Part shown: positions 17,742-26,543 of the stretch, piece by piece
Layout of the letters: each line of letters starts with the position of its first letter
Position numbering within the stretch: position 1 is the stretch's first letter
From: Rhodospirillaceae bacterium
GTDB lineage: Bacteria > Pseudomonadota > Alphaproteobacteria > Thalassobaculales > Thalassobaculaceae
NCBI GenBank assembly: GCA_018699735.1
Contig: JABIRP010000106.1
Span: 1-52,390, forward strand
Length of the DNA stretch: 52,390 bases
Direction: 5' to 3'
Notes under the pieces: generated by a model
What the model saw: the letters and a program-made list of their open reading frames with translations, nothing else
Told to the model about the DNA's origin: nothing
The model's database searches: none
Position numbers and translations under genes: made by a program

Positions 17742-18017
17742 ACACGATTGTCGAATTCGGGGACAGACGTGGCAAGCGCTGTTTTGTCCCCGTTATTCAC
17801 GCTACTCCCATTTAAGGATACGGGTTTGTTCTTCCGACTTTTGCCCAGATCTATCCCTTAGATCCGGGAATTCTTATTCCAGTTAGCCGGCTGAGGATAT
17901 TCGGTGGATGAAATTTAATCCCCGAGATTCACCGCATAACAACTACTACCAACTTCTTTATTAAAAACTCTTTAGAAGGTATGGGTGAGCAGCTTATCGA
18001 ACCGACCAGGATATCAA
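17616..18017. other. Candidate chromosomal replication origin (hemE-ppsR intergenic region)
   Basis: This region lies between divergent ppsR and hemE. In Caulobacter and Rickettsia the origin lies between hemE and the ppsR homologue (RP001/CC0001). DnaA-box-like sequences occur: TGTGGATAT (17728-17736, one mismatch to TGTGGATAA), TTATTCACG (17793-17801, one mismatch to TTwTnCACA) and GGTGGATGA (17903-17911, two mismatches). An AT-rich stretch (17913-17980) could unwind. parAB and parS lie 9-12 kb away. The base skew changes sign between the left and right sides of the window. Part overlaps the uncertain 5' end of ppsR. Confidence 0.6.
17758..17792. repeat. 8-bp inverted repeat within the candidate origin
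   Basis: CGGGGACA (17758-17765) and TGTCCCCG (17785-17792) are perfect inverted arms around a 19-nt centre. It could be a protein-binding dyad or a weak hairpin between the ppsR and hemE transcription units. Confidence 0.6.
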
Positions 18018-19052
18018 ATGACCGAGAAACTTCTCTTGCGTGTCTTGCAGGGCGAACCCGTAACCCGGGTGCCTGTTTGGCTTATGAGACAGGCCGGACG
18101 GTATTTGCCGGAATATCGTGCGACCCGAAGCCAAGCCGGAAGTTTTTTGGATCTTTGTTTTAATCCTGAGCTTGCCGAAGAAGTTACTTTGCAGCCGATC
18201 CGGCGGTATGGGTTTGACGGCGCAATCCTGTTTTCTGACATTTTGATCGTGCCTTTTGGACTTGGCCAACCCGTCCGTTTCGAGGAAGGCAAAGGCCCCA
18301 TACTGGAGCCAATTGAAGATGCGAGTGGGCTCTCGCGATTGGATTTTGAGAGCTTTGAGCTCAAGGTTAGCGGGATCTATGAAACTGTTCGGCGGGTGCG
18401 ATCCAGCTTACCGCAAGAGACCACGCTGATTGGGTTCGCTGGCGCGCCCTGGACGGTTGCGACCTATATGATCGAGGGTGGATCCAGTAAGGATTTTGCG
18501 AAAACAAAGGCCTTTGCTTATCGTGATCCAGCGGGATTTTCACAGCTCATCGACATCCTGGTTGAGGCGACCGGACAGTATCTGTTTGGTCAGATCGAGG
18601 CTGGTGCTGATTGTGTGAAATTATTCGACAGTTGGGCTGGCGCGTTATCGGAAAGTCATTTTGAAAGCATAGTGATCGAGCCAACGCGTCGTTTGGTTAC
18701 GATGCTGCGTGAAAAATACCCTGATGTGCCGGTGATCGGGTTTCCGCGTGGTGCTGGCGCCAACTACACGGAATTCGTTGCAAGAACGGGAGTTGATGCT
18801 GTTGCCATCGATACGAATGTGCCTTTGGCATGGGCATCGGAGCATCTTCAGACCCGGTTGCCGCTTCAAGGTAACCTTGACCCGATCGCATTGATCGCCG
18901 GCGGTGACGCCCTCGACACAGAGGTTGACCGGATCTTGGAAGGTTTGGCGAATGGGCCACATATTTTCAATCTCGGTCACGGAATCTTGCCATCAACGCC
19001 GCTTGAAAATGTTGAGAGGCTTGTCCGGCGAATTCGTGATCATCGGTCTTGA
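18018..19052 (+). CDS. hemE: Uroporphyrinogen decarboxylase HemE
   Basis: HemE removes four carboxyl groups from uroporphyrinogen III in cytoplasmic haem synthesis. The 344-residue protein shows the signature PVWLMRQAGRYLPEYRATR, the ILFSDIL block with the catalytic Asp, FAGAPWTVATYMIEG, and HILNLGHG-like FNLGHGILPSTPLENV. ATG 18018 is chosen because AGGAT lies 5 nt upstream and the domain begins directly after it; GTG 17985 would add 11 residues. hemH follows after 17 bp, so the two should be one operon. It borders the candidate origin. Confidence 0.97.
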   Translation: MTEKLLLRVLQGEPVTRVPVWLMRQAGRYLPEYRATRSQAGSFLDLCFNPELAEEVTLQPIRRYGFDGAILFSDILIVPFGLGQPVRFEEGKGPILEPIEDASGLSRLDFESFELKVSGIYETVRRVRSSLPQETTLIGFAGAPWTVATYMIEGGSSKDFAKTKAFAYRDPAGFSQLIDILVEATGQYLFGQIEAGADCVKLFDSWAGALSESHFESIVIEPTRRLVTMLREKYPDVPVIGFPRGAGANYTEFVARTGVDAVAIDTNVPLAWASEHLQTRLPLQGNLDPIALIAGGDALDTEVDRILEGLANGPHIFNLGHGILPSTPLENVERLVRRIRDHRS

Positions 19053-19069
19053 GCCGGGATTAGCGCGTA

Positions 19070-20131
19070 ATGGGTGAACGGATCGCGGTGGTTTTGTTTA
19101 ATCTTGGCGGTCCCGACAGCCCGGATGCTGTTCGTCCGTTTCTTTTTAATCTGTTCAATGATCCCGCAATCATATCCCTAGCGAACCCTGCTCGGTGGCT
19201 GCTAGCTCAACTGATCTCTCGCCGGCGTGCGCCAGTGGCGCGCGCGATCTATGAGCAGATCGGTGGAAAATCACCGCTAAAAGCAAACACTGAGGCGCAG
19301 GCTGAGGCTCTGACGGAAGCCCTGGGTGACTTGGGGACCGTGGAGTGCTTTGTTGCTATGCGGTATTGGCACCCGTTTACCAGTGAGACCGCGCGCGCAG
19401 TTAAAGAGTTCGCGCCGGATCGGATCATTCTCCTACCACTCTATCCGCAATACTCAGGAACAACTGTGGGCTCATCTTTGAAGGAATGGAGCCGTCAAGC
19501 GAGTGTAGCTGGTATCGAAGTACCGACGGCGACGATCTGTTGTTATCCGATAAATAGCGGATTTATTACGGCCGTTGGTGACACCATTCGTCAATCGGTC
19601 AAGGCTTCAGGTTTTGATCTGTCGGGCGTGCGGGTCTTATTTTCGGCTCATGGGCTGCCAAAAAAGATTGTCACTGCCGGAGACCCTTATCAGTGGCAAA
19701 TTGAGCAAAGTGCGGCCAAGGTCGTCGAAACACTCGAACCAGAGCTTACGGACTGGGTAATTTGTTATCAAAGCCGCGTTGGACGTCTGGAGTGGATCGG
19801 GCCCTCGACGGATGATGAGCTGAAGCGGGCAGCCGATGACAACAAACCAGTCGTCGTCGTGCCGATAGCCTTTGTGTCGGAGCATTCGGAAACTTTGGTG
19901 GAAATTGAGATCGAATACCGTGAACTGGCGGAAAAATTAGGCGTACCGGGGTTTGTGCGAGTACCCACGGTCGGTACCGCTGATGCATTTATCGAGGGTT
20001 TGGCGGCCATGGTCCGGACTGCGGTGAGTGAAGATGAACATTTAGCGCCGGAAGGAAAGGGCAGCAGGATTTGCCCGAATATGTTTGGGCGATGTCCCTG
20101 TCGTGCCTCGGGCGTCTCGGGAGGCGTTTAG
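19070..20131 (+). CDS. hemH: Ferrochelatase HemH
   Basis: Ferrochelatase inserts iron into protoporphyrin IX at the cytoplasmic membrane. The 353-residue protein shows VVLFNLGGPDSPDAVRPFLFNLF, MRYWHPF, the catalytic His194 in FSAHGLP and Glu274 in SEHSETLVEIE. The C-terminal segment holds three cysteines, Cys335, Cys343 and Cys345 (ICPNMFGRCPC). Several ferrochelatases, including the Caulobacter enzyme, bind a 2Fe-2S cluster through C-terminal cysteines, so this one may too. hemJ starts at the base after its stop. Confidence 0.96.
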   Translation: MGERIAVVLFNLGGPDSPDAVRPFLFNLFNDPAIISLANPARWLLAQLISRRRAPVARAIYEQIGGKSPLKANTEAQAEALTEALGDLGTVECFVAMRYWHPFTSETARAVKEFAPDRIILLPLYPQYSGTTVGSSLKEWSRQASVAGIEVPTATICCYPINSGFITAVGDTIRQSVKASGFDLSGVRVLFSAHGLPKKIVTAGDPYQWQIEQSAAKVVETLEPELTDWVICYQSRVGRLEWIGPSTDDELKRAADDNKPVVVVPIAFVSEHSETLVEIEIEYRELAEKLGVPGFVRVPTVGTADAFIEGLAAMVRTAVSEDEHLAPEGKGSRICPNMFGRCPCRASGVSGGV

Positions 20132-20566
20132 ATGGAAGCGTATCTTTGGATCAAGGCGTTACATGTTATCAGCGTAATTTCTTGGATGGCGGGGATGCTC
20201 TATTTGCCCCGGCTGTACGTGTATCATGCCGGAGCCGAGCCAGGTTCAGCGACCTCGGAAACTTTCAAAATCATGGAGCGCCGGCTGCTTCGCGCCATCA
20301 TCAACCCGGCGATGATCGCTGCGTTCGGTTTTGGGATTTGGATGATCGTACTAGATCCAGACCTGCTGTCTCAGCCGTGGATGCAAGTAAAATTGGCCTC
20401 GGTTTTGGTCCTGTCAGGTTTGCATGGGTATTTATCAATCTGGCGTCGTGACTTTGAGGCTGATCGAAATCGAAAATCCGCTGGGTTTTTTCGGGCCGTG
20501 AACGAAATACCGACAGTCATTATGGTTATTGTTGTTATCATGGTTATTGTTCGACCGTTTGTTTGA
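20132..20566 (+). CDS. hemJ: Protoporphyrinogen IX oxidase HemJ
   Basis: HemJ is the membrane protoporphyrinogen oxidase used by bacteria without HemG or HemY. The 144-residue protein has four hydrophobic segments and the family motifs WIKALHVISVISWMAGMLYLPRLYVYH (His11 is the conserved N-terminal His), MERRLLRAIINPAM, MQVKLASVLVLSGLHGYL and FRAVNEIPTVIM. It starts directly after the hemH stop, so the haem end-steps HemE, HemJ and HemH are produced together. Expected order in the pathway is HemE, then HemJ, then HemH. Confidence 0.94.
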   Translation: MEAYLWIKALHVISVISWMAGMLYLPRLYVYHAGAEPGSATSETFKIMERRLLRAIINPAMIAAFGFGIWMIVLDPDLLSQPWMQVKLASVLVLSGLHGYLSIWRRDFEADRNRKSAGFFRAVNEIPTVIMVIVVIMVIVRPFV

Positions 20567-20763
20567 TGCGCTATGGCTGCCCACATCATGAATTGACTTT
20601 ACGTCAGTGTTTCTATAAACGACGCGTAGATGGCCCAACCGGCCATCCCTCCATCCGAACTTCCCGACAAGCTAAAATGAGCGACAACCGATAAAACGTC
20701 GCCGATCTAGGGGCTAACGGGAACCGGGCTAAAATTTCCCGTCATTTTACGTTATCAAAAATC
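20567..20763 (+). promoter_or_regulatory. rho leader and promoter region
   Basis: A 197-bp gap before rho. TTGACT (20593-20598) with TATAAA 15 nt later, or TAAACG at a 17-nt spacing, is a possible sigma-70 promoter. Near the gene an inverted repeat ACGGGAA (20717-20723) and TTCCCGT (20736-20742) can form a 7-bp hairpin with a 12-nt loop. The rho genes of other bacteria are autoregulated through their leader; whether this one is cannot be told. Confidence 0.4.
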
Positions 20764-22026
20764 ATGCATCTTCAAGAGCTTAAACAAAAGTCACCGGCCG
20801 ACCTCCTCACCTATGCCGAGGAGCTCGAGATCGAAAATGCGAGCACCCTGCGCAAACAGGATATGATGTTCGCCATTCTGAAACAGCTAGCCGAAAACGA
20901 TGTTGCGATCTACGGCATGGGCGTTCTTGAAACGCTTTCCGATGGATTTGGCTTCTTAAGGTCACCGGAATCAAACTACCTGCCTGGCCCAGATGACATT
21001 TATGTCTCGCCAAGCCAGGTGCGGCGGTTTGGATTGCGCACGGGTGACACCGTCGAGGGTCAGATCCGCTCCCCGAAGGACGGCGAGCGTTATTTCGCAC
21101 TTCTCAAGGTCAATGCGATCAACTTCGAGGATCCGGAAGCGGTCCGCCACCGCATCAATTTCGATAATCTGACACCACTTTATCCAGATGAGCGCTTGCG
21201 CCTCGAGCAAGAGCAGACAGCCGATAAAGTTCGTGATCATACGACCCGGGTTATCGATCTGATCTCGCCGCAAGGCAAAGGTCAGCGCGGTTTGATCGTG
21301 GCGCCACCGCGCACCGGTAAAACGGTGATGCTGCAGAATATCGCGCAGTCGATCGCTGAGAACCATCCCGAGGTCTACCTGATCGTGCTGCTAATCGACG
21401 AGCGGCCGGAAGAAGTGACCGATATGGATCGTTCGGTCAAAGGCGAGGTGATTTCCTCGACCTTTGATGAACCGGCGGCGCGTCACGTTCAGGTTGCGGA
21501 GATGGTGATTGAAAAGGCCAAACGCCTGGTTGAGCACAAGCGCGACGTCGTAATTTTGCTCGATTCGATCACACGTCTCGCACGCGCCTATAACACCGTT
21601 GTGCCGTCCTCGGGCAAGGTGCTGACCGGTGGTGTCGACGCCAACGCCTTGCAGCGCCCCAAGCGCTTCTTCGGCGCGGCCCGGAACATCGAGGAGGGCG
21701 GCTCGCTGACGATCGTCGCCACGGCTCTGATCGATACCGGCTCACGGATGGACGAAGTGATTTTCGAGGAGTTCAAGGGTACTGGTAACTCTGAGATCAT
21801 TCTTGACCGTAAGCTGACCGACAAACGGACATTCCCGGCGATCGATATCACACGCTCCGGGACCCGTAAGGAAGAGCTTCTGGTCGACAAGGCTATGCTC
21901 TCAAAAATGTGGGTGCTGCGCCGCATCCTCACGCAAATGGGCACGGTCGATGCGATGGAGTTCCTGTTGGAGAAGCTGAAGCATTCGAAGAGCAACAGTG
22001 ATTTCTTCGACGCGATGAACTCCTAA
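20764..22026 (+). CDS. rho: Transcription termination factor Rho
   Basis: Rho is the hexameric RNA-dependent ATPase that terminates transcription. The 420-residue protein has the N-terminal Rho-N helix ([21 protein letters not shown]), a cold-shock-like RNA-binding domain (about 50-120, with DGFGFLR and [18 protein letters not shown]) and the RecA-like motor with Walker A PPRTGKT (181-187), [13 protein letters not shown] and [13 protein letters not shown]. Length and motifs are standard. A strong hairpin follows 38 nt after its stop. Confidence 0.98.
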   Translation: MHLQELKQKSPADLLTYAEELEIENASTLRKQDMMFAILKQLAENDVAIYGMGVLETLSDGFGFLRSPESNYLPGPDDIYVSPSQVRRFGLRTGDTVEGQIRSPKDGERYFALLKVNAINFEDPEAVRHRINFDNLTPLYPDERLRLEQEQTADKVRDHTTRVIDLISPQGKGQRGLIVAPPRTGKTVMLQNIAQSIAENHPEVYLIVLLIDERPEEVTDMDRSVKGEVISSTFDEPAARHVQVAEMVIEKAKRLVEHKRDVVILLDSITRLARAYNTVVPSSGKVLTGGVDANALQRPKRFFGAARNIEEGGSLTIVATALIDTGSRMDEVIFEEFKGTGNSEIILDRKLTDKRTFPAIDITRSGTRKEELLVDKAMLSKMWVLRRILTQMGTVDAMEFLLEKLKHSKSNSDFFDAMNS

Positions 22027-22063
22027 TCGGCACTACCAGATAACTTATTGATATATCATGTAA

Positions 22064-22086
22064 AACGGGGCCATTGAGGCCCCGTT
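22064..22086. terminator. Intrinsic terminator between rho and the quinone reductase gene
   Basis: AACGGGGCC (22064-22072), loop ATTGA and GGCCCCGTT (22078-22086) make a perfect 9-bp GC-rich stem. It stands between convergent genes, and A-rich and T-rich flanks suggest it may serve both directions. Confidence 0.8.
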
Positions 22087-22109
22087 CTCATGTCTGAATT
22101 TCACTCGAA

Positions 22110-23084
22110 TTACGGAATCAAAATGGTCGAGCCGGTGGTTTTGCGACCCTCCAGCGCTTCGTGGGCCGCCCGAGTTTCGGAGAGCGCGAAGGTCTGGTTG
22201 ATCTCGATCTTAACTTGACCGCTGCTAACCGCGCCGAAAAGATCGCCTGCGACAGCATCCAGCTCTGGCTTGGTTCCGACATAATTGAACAGTGTCGGCC
22301 GGGTAAAGAAAAGCGAGCCTTTTTGGGCGAATACACCCAGGTCGACCGGCGGAACGGCGCCTGATGCTTGACCAAAGCTGACCAGCATTCCGCGTGGCCG
22401 GAGGCAATCGAGCGACTTCATCAAGGTGTCTTTGCCGACCGAATCGTACACCACCGGCAGTTTCTTGCCGTCGGTGATCTCATTCACCCGCTCAACGAAG
22501 TCCTCACGGGTGTAGACGATTGGATGGTCGCATCCATGCGCCTTAGCCAGCGCTGCTTTCTCATCGTTTCCGACCGTCCCGATTACGGTAGCGCCGAGGG
22601 CTTTGGCCCATTGGCAAACAATCAGGCCGACACCGCCGGCGGCGGCGTGAATTAGGATCGTGTCGTCGGCGCTAACCTTATGGATTTGGCGGATTAGATA
22701 TTGCGCGGTCATACCCTGCAACATCATGGCGGCAGCTGTGTTGTCATCGACCCCGTCGGGAACTTTGACGACCCGGTCGGCGCCGATGATCCGTGCTTCC
22801 GAGTAGGAGCCTGGTGGTGGTGAGGCATAGGCGACCCGGTCACCTTGCTTTAGATCGCTCACGTTGGCTCCGGTCGCTTCAACGACACCGGCCCCCTCCA
22901 TGCCGAGCGTGAGCGGTAGTGCTAGCGGATAGAGACCGCTGCGTTGATAGGTGTCGATGTAATTCAATCCGATCGCGGTGTGGCGAACGCGGATCTCACC
23001 GTCTCCTGGATCGCCAACCTCTACGTCTTCCCAGCGTAGAACCTCTGGGCCGCCGGTTTCATGGATGCGAATAGCCTTTGTCAT
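22110..23084 (-). CDS. NADPH:quinone oxidoreductase (zeta-crystallin-like)
   Basis: This 324-residue medium-chain dehydrogenase/reductase lacks the zinc ligands of alcohol dehydrogenases and fits the quinone reductase (QOR) group. Visible blocks are IGLNYIDTYQRSGLYPLALPLTLGMEGAG, MLQGMTAQYLIRQ, the Rossmann motif HAAAGGVGLIVCQWAKALGATVIGTV and the C-terminal EIKVEINQTFAL-like KIEINQTFALSETRAAHEALEGRKTTGSTIL. It would reduce quinones with NADPH in the cytoplasm. It lies 27 bp after the dienelactone hydrolase gene on the same strand. Confidence 0.94.
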   Translation of the reverse strand: MTKAIRIHETGGPEVLRWEDVEVGDPGDGEIRVRHTAIGLNYIDTYQRSGLYPLALPLTLGMEGAGVVEATGANVSDLKQGDRVAYASPPPGSYSEARIIGADRVVKVPDGVDDNTAAAMMLQGMTAQYLIRQIHKVSADDTILIHAAAGGVGLIVCQWAKALGATVIGTVGNDEKAALAKAHGCDHPIVYTREDFVERVNEITDGKKLPVVYDSVGKDTLMKSLDCLRPRGMLVSFGQASGAVPPVDLGVFAQKGSLFFTRPTLFNYVGTKPELDAVAGDLFGAVSSGQVKIEINQTFALSETRAAHEALEGRKTTGSTILIP

Positions 23085-23111
23085 GGTTTTGTTCCTTGGA
23101 ATTTGGGTGTC

Positions 23112-23810
23112 TTATGAAAGGTGCGAATGGAAAAACGCGGCGGTGCGATCGTTCGCGAGTTTTGCCGCAGCTTCGTCGTAGTGCTGGCCGCCGTGACGAG
23201 CGAATGCATGGTCCTGGCCATCGTAAATATGCAGCGTTGCCATGGGGTGCTCGCCGAGCGCGGTTGTGATTTGAGCTTGTGCCTCGGGCGGGACAAATTG
23301 GTCCTTTGAGGCGATGTGGGACATATAGGGGTTTGTGATCTCGGATTTCTCGTCGAGCATGCCTTCCAGGCCGACCCCATAGTAACTGACAGAGCATTCA
23401 GCATCAGAACGGGCGGCCATGAGATAGGCCATCTTTCCGCCCAGACAGTAACCGACCGTGCCGATTTTTCCGGTGCAGTTGGTCATGGATCGAAGATGGG
23501 CAATTGTCGAAATGAGATCTGAGACACCTTTTTCGGCATCGAATTTTCCAAAAAGGTCAAAGGCCTGATTCCACTCTTCCTGGGTTTTGTCGGTGATTTC
23601 GATGCCAGGCTCGATGCGCCAGAAGATATCCGGGCAAAGCACATGATAGCCGAGCGCCGCATAGGCATCGGATATCTCCCGCATAACTTGGTTTACGCCG
23701 AATATTTCCTGAATGACCACTAGGCCAGGGGCGGAACCGCCACCGGGCGGCGCTGCATGATATGCCTGGAACGAGCCGCCATCGGCGGCAGATACTGTGA
23801 CAGATGACAT
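23112..23810 (-). CDS. Dienelactone hydrolase family protein
   Basis: This 232-residue alpha/beta hydrolase shows the dienelactone hydrolase pattern: Glu35 in QEIFGVN, the nucleophile Cys122 in GYCLGG, Asp170 in KDQFVPP and His201 in DHAF. ATG 23810 is chosen because GGGGAGA lies about 6 nt upstream and the domain starts there; ATG 23891 would add 27 residues and overlap the ogt stop. The cysteine nucleophile separates it from serine esterases. No other genes of chloroaromatic breakdown are nearby, so the natural substrate is unknown. Confidence 0.93.
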   Translation of the reverse strand: MSSVTVSAADGGSFQAYHAAPPGGGSAPGLVVIQEIFGVNQVMREISDAYAALGYHVLCPDIFWRIEPGIEITDKTQEEWNQAFDLFGKFDAEKGVSDLISTIAHLRSMTNCTGKIGTVGYCLGGKMAYLMAARSDAECSVSYYGVGLEGMLDEKSEITNPYMSHIASKDQFVPPEAQAQITTALGEHPMATLHIYDGQDHAFARHGGQHYDEAAAKLANDRTAAFFHSHLS

Positions 23811-23887
23811 GAGCGGTCTCCCCGTGAGCCGGCTTGTGGTTGAGTTAGGGCAAGGTATCGCGGCCCGGTTGGGCCTGTCCATGGGCT

Positions 23888-24370
23888 TCAAGGGTCTGCG
23901 AACAAATCGGTCTGATTGGCTTCCAAACGCAGTAGGAATTCCTTAGTTATGATGCCACCTTGACCGGAATACCCTGTAAGTTTTCCACCGCCACCCAGGA
24001 CCCGGTGGCAGGGAACGATGATTGGGATGGGGTTCCGTCCGCATGCCGTTCCGACCGCCCGCGCGGCAGAGCCGAGGAGAGTGGCAAGCTCGCCGTAGGT
24101 TTTGGTTTCACCAAAGCCAATATCGAGCATTGCTGCCATAACTGAAGCCACGAAAGCTTGATCTGGAAAGGCGAGTGGTAAGTCGAAATCGTGAAGCCGT
24201 CCGGCGAAATAAGCGTCAAGCTGTTGGCAGGCTTCAAGGGCAAGGTTATCCGAGTTGGTAGTGCTGTTGCCGACAGCATCTTCGGCGATCCATTCGACAC
24301 GCTTAACGGCCTCGCCGTTGGTTTCCACAGCCAGGAGGCCAATTGGAGTAGCGATACTCGCCGTTGCCAT
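23888..24370 (-). CDS. ogt: Methylated-DNA--protein-cysteine methyltransferase
   Basis: This suicide repair protein transfers the alkyl group from O6-alkylguanine to its own cysteine. The 160-residue protein has the active-site Cys121 in IVPCHRVLG, preceded by the helix-turn-helix GETKTYGELATLLGSAARAVGTACGRNPIP. There is no Ada-type N-terminal domain, so it is the Ogt/MGMT type. It lies 3 bp after the DUF255 gene. Confidence 0.95.
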   Translation of the reverse strand: MATASIATPIGLLAVETNGEAVKRVEWIAEDAVGNSTTNSDNLALEACQQLDAYFAGRLHDFDLPLAFPDQAFVASVMAAMLDIGFGETKTYGELATLLGSAARAVGTACGRNPIPIIVPCHRVLGGGGKLTGYSGQGGIITKEFLLRLEANQTDLFADP

Positions 24371-24373
24371 TGT

Positions 24374-26431
24374 CTATTGTTCCACTATCGCCCTGAGCTC
24401 GTCACCTGAGTGGACCGGAAGTGAGCAGGTTTGTCCATGACAGATAACGGCGGTTGCCTGTTTGATGGTGAGTAAGGCGCCAGCGGCGAGATGATTTTCT
24501 GGCAGAGAGTCCGAAGCCAATAGCGGGTGAATAATCCGGTTTGGTATGGCGGATTTCCAAGCAATATTGGTCATTTGGGTCAATTCATGGTCGCCTTCTG
24601 GGCCGGTCAAAACGATCACCTGCGCATGGTCTAAAAGATCCTTCGCGTTGATCAGGCTCACCAAGGCAATTGGGCTTTTTGCAATATCACCGGAGAAAGT
24701 TTTGAAAAGCGTATCGGCGCGCCGGCGGTACGTGTCATTGCCTGTTAGGTGAAATAGACGCGCCAAGATCTCGGCTGTGACGGCATTGCCGGATGGCGTT
24801 GCGTTATCCGATGCGGTCTTGGGGCGGGTGATAACGTCTAATGTGTCTGCAGCGCTGAGGTAGTACCCGCCTCCCGCTGTGTCCGCAAAATTGGCTTCGA
24901 TTATTTCGGCGGCATCGATTGCTCGTTCAAGGAAGACGCGCTTCCCCGTGGCCTCGAATAGGGCGATCGAGGCCAAGGCCATTTGGGCGTGATCGTCGAG
25001 AGTGCCGGGATGACGGGCTTCGCCGCGGCACCAGGAGTGCAAAAACCGGCCGTCTCGTTCGAGAGACTTGATGACGAAAGCATGCGCCTGCAGGGCTGCA
25101 TCTAACCAATCCGGACGATCGAAAGTCCTTGCTGCGCGCGAAAGGGCGGCGATCATCATGCCATTCCAATCCGCCAAAACTTTGTCGTCGAGCGTGGGGC
25201 GAGGGCGTGATGCACGAGCGCAAAGGAGTAGTGCTCTAATTTTTCCGAAGTCAGCCTCTCGCTCGGCGCTGTAAGGTCCGCGCATTCGCCTGCGATTGAG
25301 GATTGTGTTCCCCTCCCAATTTCCGCCCGAAGTCACGTCATATACAGTCTTGAAACCATTGATTATTTCAGGATCCATTTCAGCAAGGTGGCTATCGATC
25401 TCTGGTTCCGACCAGACGTAGAAACGACCTTCCTCTCCCTCGCTGTCGGCGTCCAAGGTGCCGGCGAAGCCGCCTTCACCATGCGCGTCGCCGACGACCA
25501 TCTCTCGGAGAAGCCACGCGACGGTTTCGGCTGCTCGTTGCTCGTAGAGCGGGTTGCCGGTCTCGGTCCAGATTTGGGTTAGACACTCGATAAAGGCGGC
25601 ATTGTCATACAGCATCTTTTCGAAATGCGGCGCCAGCCATTCTTCGTCCGTCGAGTAGCGCGAAAGGCCACCGCCAAGATGATCATAAATTCCGCCCTCA
25701 CACATTGCATCTAAGGTCGTGGTCACGGTTGACATCAGAATCGGATTGGCTGTTCGCTTATGAGAGCCCCAAAGGCGCAGAAGCGTTGGGAAGTGCGGAA
25801 ATTTTGGCGCGCCGGCTAACCCGCCGAAAGTCGTATCGAAATGTCGGGTAATACCAAGTGAGATTAGATCAATTTCTTCCGCATCAAGGCTCTCGCCGGC
25901 TTCGGGTTTAGAGAGTTGGGTCAGAGCCTCACGCAAACTTTCGACGTTCTGGCGGACACGGCCCGGAGCACTATTATATGTGCTGGAGATATGCTGCAGA
26001 ACCTGAGTAAAGCCGGGGCGGCCATAGCGCGGTGTCGAGGGGAAGTAGGTTCCGCCCCAAAATGGCTCGCCATCGGGTGTCAGAAACATTGTGAGAGGCC
26101 AACCCCCTTGCTCACCCATGAGGGCCAGGGCCGATTGATATATTAGGTCAAGATCCGGGCGCTCCTCACGGTCGACCTTGACGTTGATGAAAAGGGCGTT
26201 CATGACCTGGGCGATATCTTCGTTCTCAAAACTTTCATGGGCCATGACATGGCACCAATGACAGGCAGCATAACCGACGGAGAGCAAAATCGGCTTCTGG
26301 TGCGCCTTGGCGAGTGCGAGGGTTTCCTCGGACCAGGAGTGCCAATGAACCGGATTGTCTTGGTGTTGCAAAAGATAGGGGCTGGTTTCATGGCGCAGCT
26401 GATTGACAAGCGACTCGGCGTGAGAGGACAT
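24374..26431 (-). CDS. DUF255 thioredoxin-fold protein (YyaL/spermatogenesis-associated protein 20 family)
   Basis: This 685-residue protein has an N-terminal thioredoxin-like domain (about 1-165), with NQLRHETSPYLLQHQDNPVHWHSW and CHWCH beginning at Cys57. A large alpha-barrel part follows, resembling N-acylglucosamine epimerases and glycosidases (with GGLSRYSTDEEWLAPHFEKMLYDNA and VLADWNGMMIAALSRAAR). The family is widespread but its function is not established. There is no signal peptide. A parS sequence occupies the leader just upstream of the ATG, where a ribosome site would be expected. Confidence 0.94.
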   Translation of the reverse strand: MSSHAESLVNQLRHETSPYLLQHQDNPVHWHSWSEETLALAKAHQKPILLSVGYAACHWCHVMAHESFENEDIAQVMNALFINVKVDREERPDLDLIYQSALALMGEQGGWPLTMFLTPDGEPFWGGTYFPSTPRYGRPGFTQVLQHISSTYNSAPGRVRQNVESLREALTQLSKPEAGESLDAEEIDLISLGITRHFDTTFGGLAGAPKFPHFPTLLRLWGSHKRTANPILMSTVTTTLDAMCEGGIYDHLGGGLSRYSTDEEWLAPHFEKMLYDNAAFIECLTQIWTETGNPLYEQRAAETVAWLLREMVVGDAHGEGGFAGTLDADSEGEEGRFYVWSEPEIDSHLAEMDPEIINGFKTVYDVTSGGNWEGNTILNRRRMRGPYSAEREADFGKIRALLLCARASRPRPTLDDKVLADWNGMMIAALSRAARTFDRPDWLDAALQAHAFVIKSLERDGRFLHSWCRGEARHPGTLDDHAQMALASIALFEATGKRVFLERAIDAAEIIEANFADTAGGGYYLSAADTLDVITRPKTASDNATPSGNAVTAEILARLFHLTGNDTYRRRADTLFKTFSGDIAKSPIALVSLINAKDLLDHAQVIVLTGPEGDHELTQMTNIAWKSAIPNRIIHPLLASDSLPENHLAAGALLTIKQATAVICHGQTCSLPVHSGDELRAIVEQ

Positions 26432-26436
26432 TTGAA

Positions 26437-26452
26437 TGTTCCACGTGAAACA
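26437..26452. promoter_or_regulatory. parS site 1, in the leader of the DUF255 gene
   Basis: TGTTCCACGTGAAACA matches the known ParB-binding consensus TGTTnCACGTGAAACA at every position. It ends 5 nt before the DUF255 gene start codon (26431, minus strand) and lies about 90 bp before mnmE. It takes the place of a Shine-Dalgarno sequence. Confidence 0.9.
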
Positions 26453-26543
26453 ATTTGCAGCAGCGAGGTCTTTGGGATCATAGGGCGCAGTTCAGACAAG
26501 CCAAGGGCTGTGCAGCCAATTTCTGATTGCCGGGAGCGAAGAA

